From Oscillospiraceae bacterium (lineage in GTDB: Bacteria; Bacillota; Clostridia; Oscillospirales; Ruminococcaceae), in NCBI GenBank assembly GCA_016303195.1, contig JAEDMD010000161.1:1-5066 (forward strand): DNA of 5,066 nucleotides. Reading direction: 5' to 3'. Shown piece by piece: positions 2,517-5,066 of this stretch (its first letter is position 1; each line of letters opens with the position of its first letter). The notes under the pieces were generated by a model. That model made no database searches. It saw only the letters and a list, made by a program, of their open reading frames with translations, and was not told the origin of the DNA. Both the position numbers and the translations under genes were made by a program.

Positions 2517-5066
2517 ATGGACAATTTCAGAAATGATGCTCCATATAAGGAGCAGGGACTTTACAGTCCACGTTTTGAACACGATAACTGCGGTATCGGT
2601 GCAGTTGTGAACATCAAAGGCGAGGCTTCACGGCAGGTCGTTGACAACGCCCTTACCATCGTTGAAAAACTGGAGCATCGTGCAGGTAAGGATGCAGAGG
2701 GCAAGACAGGTGACGGTGTTGGTATTCTTGTTCAGATGCCTTACAGCTTCTTTATAGAAGAATCAGAAAAAAACGGCTATGATATCGGCGGAAAAGGCGA
2801 TTTCGGCGTTGGAATGTTCTTCTTCCCACAGAATGAACTGAAACGCAATCAGGCTAAAAAGCTGTTTGAGATAATCCTCGGAAAAAACGGCATGGAGCTT
2901 ATTTACTGGCGTGAAGTTCCGACTTCTCCGTCCGTTCTCGGTCAGAAGGCTGTCGACAGTATGCCTTACATCATGCAGGCTTTCGTGAAGCGTCCCGTCG
3001 GATGTCCGCAGGGGCTTGACTTTGACAGAAAGCTGTTCATCGCAAGGAGAGAATTCGAGCAGTCCGATGAGAATACCTATGTATGTTCTCTTTCAAGCCG
3101 TACCGTTGTATATAAAGGAATGTTCCTCGTTGATGAACTGCGTAAATTCTACGCAGACCTCAGAAGCGACAGCTTTTCTTCTGCGATCGCTATGGTACAT
3201 TCCCGTTTCTCTACAAATACAAATCCAAGCTGGCAGAAGGCTCATCCTAACCGTTTCATCGTACATAACGGCGAGATAAACACTATAACAGGCAATGCAG
3301 ACAAGATGCTCGCCCGTGAAGAAACTATGAGCTGTGAAGCGCTGAAAAATGATATGTACAAGATACTCCCCGCCATCAATGTCAACGGCTCTGACTCCGC
3401 AAGACTGGACAATGCCCTTGAATTTATGGTAATGTCGGGTATGCCCCTTCCTCTGGCTGTCATGATAACCATTCCCGAACCGTGGAAGAATGACAAGACC
3501 ATCTCACGCTCAAAATATGATCTTTACCAGTACTACGCAACCATGATGGAACCGTGGGACGGCCCTGCATCCATAATATTCTCAGACGGCGAGGTCATGG
3601 GCGCTGTTCTGGACAGAAACGGTCTGCGTCCGTCACGTTACTGCGTGACAAGCGACGGATATCTCATACTTTCTTCCGAGACAGGCTGTATAGATATCCC
3701 TGCTGACAAGATAATCAAAAAAGACCGTCTCCGCCCAGGAAAAATGCTTCTGGTCGATACAAAACAATGCCGTCTCATCGAGGATGACGAGATCAAGAAC
3801 AGCTATGCTCTCCGTCAGCCTTACGGCGAATGGCTCGATTCAAACCTTGTGCGTCTCCATGATCTTCATATCCCGAACAAGGGCGTTCAGACCTATTCTC
3901 ATGATGAACTGGTAAAGCTCCAGAAAGCATTCGGCTACGCTTATGAGGATATCCGCACAAGTATCCTGCCAATGGCTGAAAAAGGCGCTGAGCCTATCGC
4001 TTCAATGGGAAGTGATATCCCTCTGCCGCCTCTTGACAGGAATTCCCCTCCCCTGTTCAACTACTTCCGTCAGCTTTTTGCTCAGGTAACAAATCCGCCT
4101 TTTGATGCTATCCGTGAGGAAATAGTTACAGATACGAGCGTTTACATCGGCAAGGACGGCAATCTCCTTGAAGAACATCCCGAAAACTGCCATGTTCTGA
4201 AAATAGAAAATCCTATCCTGACCGAAACTGATATGCTGAAAATAAAGTCTCTCAGTCAGAGCGGTCTGAAAAGCGCCGTCATCCCGATAACCTACTACAT
4301 CGGAACTTCTCTTGAAAAAGCCATCGACAAGCTGTTCATCGAGGCTGACAAGGCTTACCGTGACGGTGCATCGATCCTCATACTCTCCGATCGTGGAGTT
4401 GATGAATTCCATTGCGCTATCCCGTCGCTCTTAGCAGTTTCCGCACTCCAGCAGCATCTCGTTTCCACCAAAAAGCGCACATCGGTCGCAATGATACTTG
4501 AATCTGCCGAACCTCGTGAAGTCCACCATTTTGCGGCACTTCTCGGCTACGGCGCTTGTGCGGTTAATCCGTATCTCGCTCATGAGACTATCCGTTCTCT
4601 CATCGAGGACGGCACTCTCGACAAGGATTTCTATGCGGCTGAGGATGACTATAATTCCGCTGTTCTCCACGGGATCGTGAAGATCGCTTCAAAAATGGGC
4701 ATCTCAACTATCCAGTCCTATCAGGGAAGCAAGCTGTTTGAGGCTGTGGGTATCGCTCCCGAACTTATCGGTAAATACTTTTCGGGAACTGTCAGCCGTA
4801 TCGGCGGTATAAAGCTGTCAGATATCAGCAAGCGCACCGAAATGCTCCATACCTCTGCATATGATCCGCTCGGACTTCATGTCAGCGGCGAAATATCAAG
4901 TTCAGGAAGTCACAAACTCAGAAGCGGAAAGACCGATCATCTCTATACTCCGGAAACCATCCATCTTTTACAGGAAGCCGCTCGTACAGGCAGTTATGAG
5001 ACTTACAGGAAGTATTCGGAATGCCTCACCCGTGAGGACAATGAACTGACACTGAGAAGTCTCCTT
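2517..5066 (+). CDS. gltB: Glutamate synthase large subunit, N-terminal 850 codons (cut by window edge)
   Basis: GOGAT transfers the glutamine amide to 2-oxoglutarate to give two glutamates, the second step of ammonium assimilation, in the cytoplasm. The frame is open for exactly 850 codons to the window end; family members are about 1,500 residues. The class II glutamine amidotransferase domain begins at Cys25 (DNCGIGAVV), which becomes the N-terminal nucleophile after removal of a 24-residue propeptide, shorter than the 36-42 residues of well-studied GOGATs. Also visible are HSRFSTN (228-234), HNGE (250-253), SDSARLDN (292-299) and RNGLRPSRY (367-375). The central domain begins near 509 with LFNYFRQLFAQVTNPP and contains GYGACAVNPYLA (677-688). 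The segment from about 805 leads into the FMN domain; FMN and 3Fe-4S sites lie outside the window, so NADPH versus ferredoxin type cannot be judged. The ATG at 2517 is chosen because coding homology starts there; the GGAAAGG site (2498-2504) is 12 nt away, rather far, but the leader peptide stops 5 nt upstream. Confidence 0.97.
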   Translation, partial: MDNFRNDAPYKEQGLYSPRFEHDNCGIGAVVNIKGEASRQVVDNALTIVEKLEHRAGKDAEGKTGDGVGILVQMPYSFFIEESEKNGYDIGGKGDFGVGMFFFPQNELKRNQAKKLFEIILGKNGMELIYWREVPTSPSVLGQKAVDSMPYIMQAFVKRPVGCPQGLDFDRKLFIARREFEQSDENTYVCSLSSRTVVYKGMFLVDELRKFYADLRSDSFSSAIAMVHSRFSTNTNPSWQKAHPNRFIVHNGEINTITGNADKMLAREETMSCEALKNDMYKILPAINVNGSDSARLDNALEFMVMSGMPLPLAVMITIPEPWKNDKTISRSKYDLYQYYATMMEPWDGPASIIFSDGEVMGAVLDRNGLRPSRYCVTSDGYLILSSETGCIDIPADKIIKKDRLRPGKMLLVDTKQCRLIEDDEIKNSYALRQPYGEWLDSNLVRLHDLHIPNKGVQTYSHDELVKLQKAFGYAYEDIRTSILPMAEKGAEPIASMGSDIPLPPLDRNSPPLFNYFRQLFAQVTNPPFDAIREEIVTDTSVYIGKDGNLLEEHPENCHVLKIENPILTETDMLKIKSLSQSGLKSAVIPITYYIGTSLEKAIDKLFIEADKAYRDGASILILSDRGVDEFHCAIPSLLAVSALQQHLVSTKKRTSVAMILESAEPREVHHFAALLGYGACAVNPYLAHETIRSLIEDGTLDKDFYAAEDDYNSAVLHGIVKIASKMGISTIQSYQGSKLFEAVGIAPELIGKYFSGTVSRIGGIKLSDISKRTEMLHTSAYDPLGLHVSGEISSSGSHKLRSGKTDHLYTPETIHLLQEAARTGSYETYRKYSECLTREDNELTLRSLL

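Noticed and set aside
3016..5049. Open frames inside gltB on either strand (3016-3279, 3242-3502, 4002-4412, 4431-4670, 4498-4680, 4861-5049).
   Set aside because: The gltB frame is continuous and matches GOGAT throughout these stretches, so the others are shadows.
1..5066. Mobile elements, CRISPR arrays, tRNA or rRNA genes.
   Set aside because: No transposase, terminal repeats, regularly spaced repeats or RNA gene sequence was seen; the window is fully explained by three core metabolic genes and their control regions.

Overview
The window comes from a low-to-middle GC Firmicute. Gene content and protein style (an Amt-type ammonium channel fused to a PII domain, next to a clostridial-type glutamate synthase) suggest a Ruminococcus-like member of the Clostridia. 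This is a judgement from the sequences, not a database match.

Layout. Positions 1-161 (minus strand) hold the first 53 codons of CTP synthase (pyrG), cut by the window edge. A 34-nt-arm intergenic hairpin (196-251) separates it from an ammonium transporter gene (278-2089, minus) whose 603-residue product carries a complete PII domain at its C-terminus. Positions 2090-2516 are a divergent control region. The rest (2517-5066, plus) is the first 850 codons of the glutamate synthase (GOGAT) large subunit, open at the window edge. All three enzymes handle ammonium or glutamine nitrogen: Amt brings ammonium in, GOGAT moves the glutamine amide to 2-oxoglutarate, and CTP synthase uses the glutamine amide to make CTP.

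The divergent region is the most interesting part. Each nitrogen gene has a near-perfect vegetative promoter: TTGACA-17-TATAAT for amt and TTGACA-17-TAAGAT for gltB. Each promoter is followed by a structured leader containing intrinsic terminators. The amt leader (about 150 nt) has two terminator-like hairpins and two competing structures. The gltB leader (about 105 nt) has one very strong terminator. In both leaders a Shine-Dalgarno-like AAGG sits at the foot of the terminator hairpin, and an ATG just after it opens a very short reading frame through the terminator. The long short-ORF of each leader (20 codons for amt, 27 for gltB) ends exactly 5 nt before the start codon of the main gene. 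The same AAGG-type segments also form 6-nt hairpin loops with A at position 1 and G at position 4, the pattern recognised by ANTAR-domain antiterminators. The leaders therefore look like paired, nitrogen-responsive attenuators working by translation of a leader peptide, by an RNA-binding protein, or by both. The structures are seen in the sequence; the mechanism is inference.
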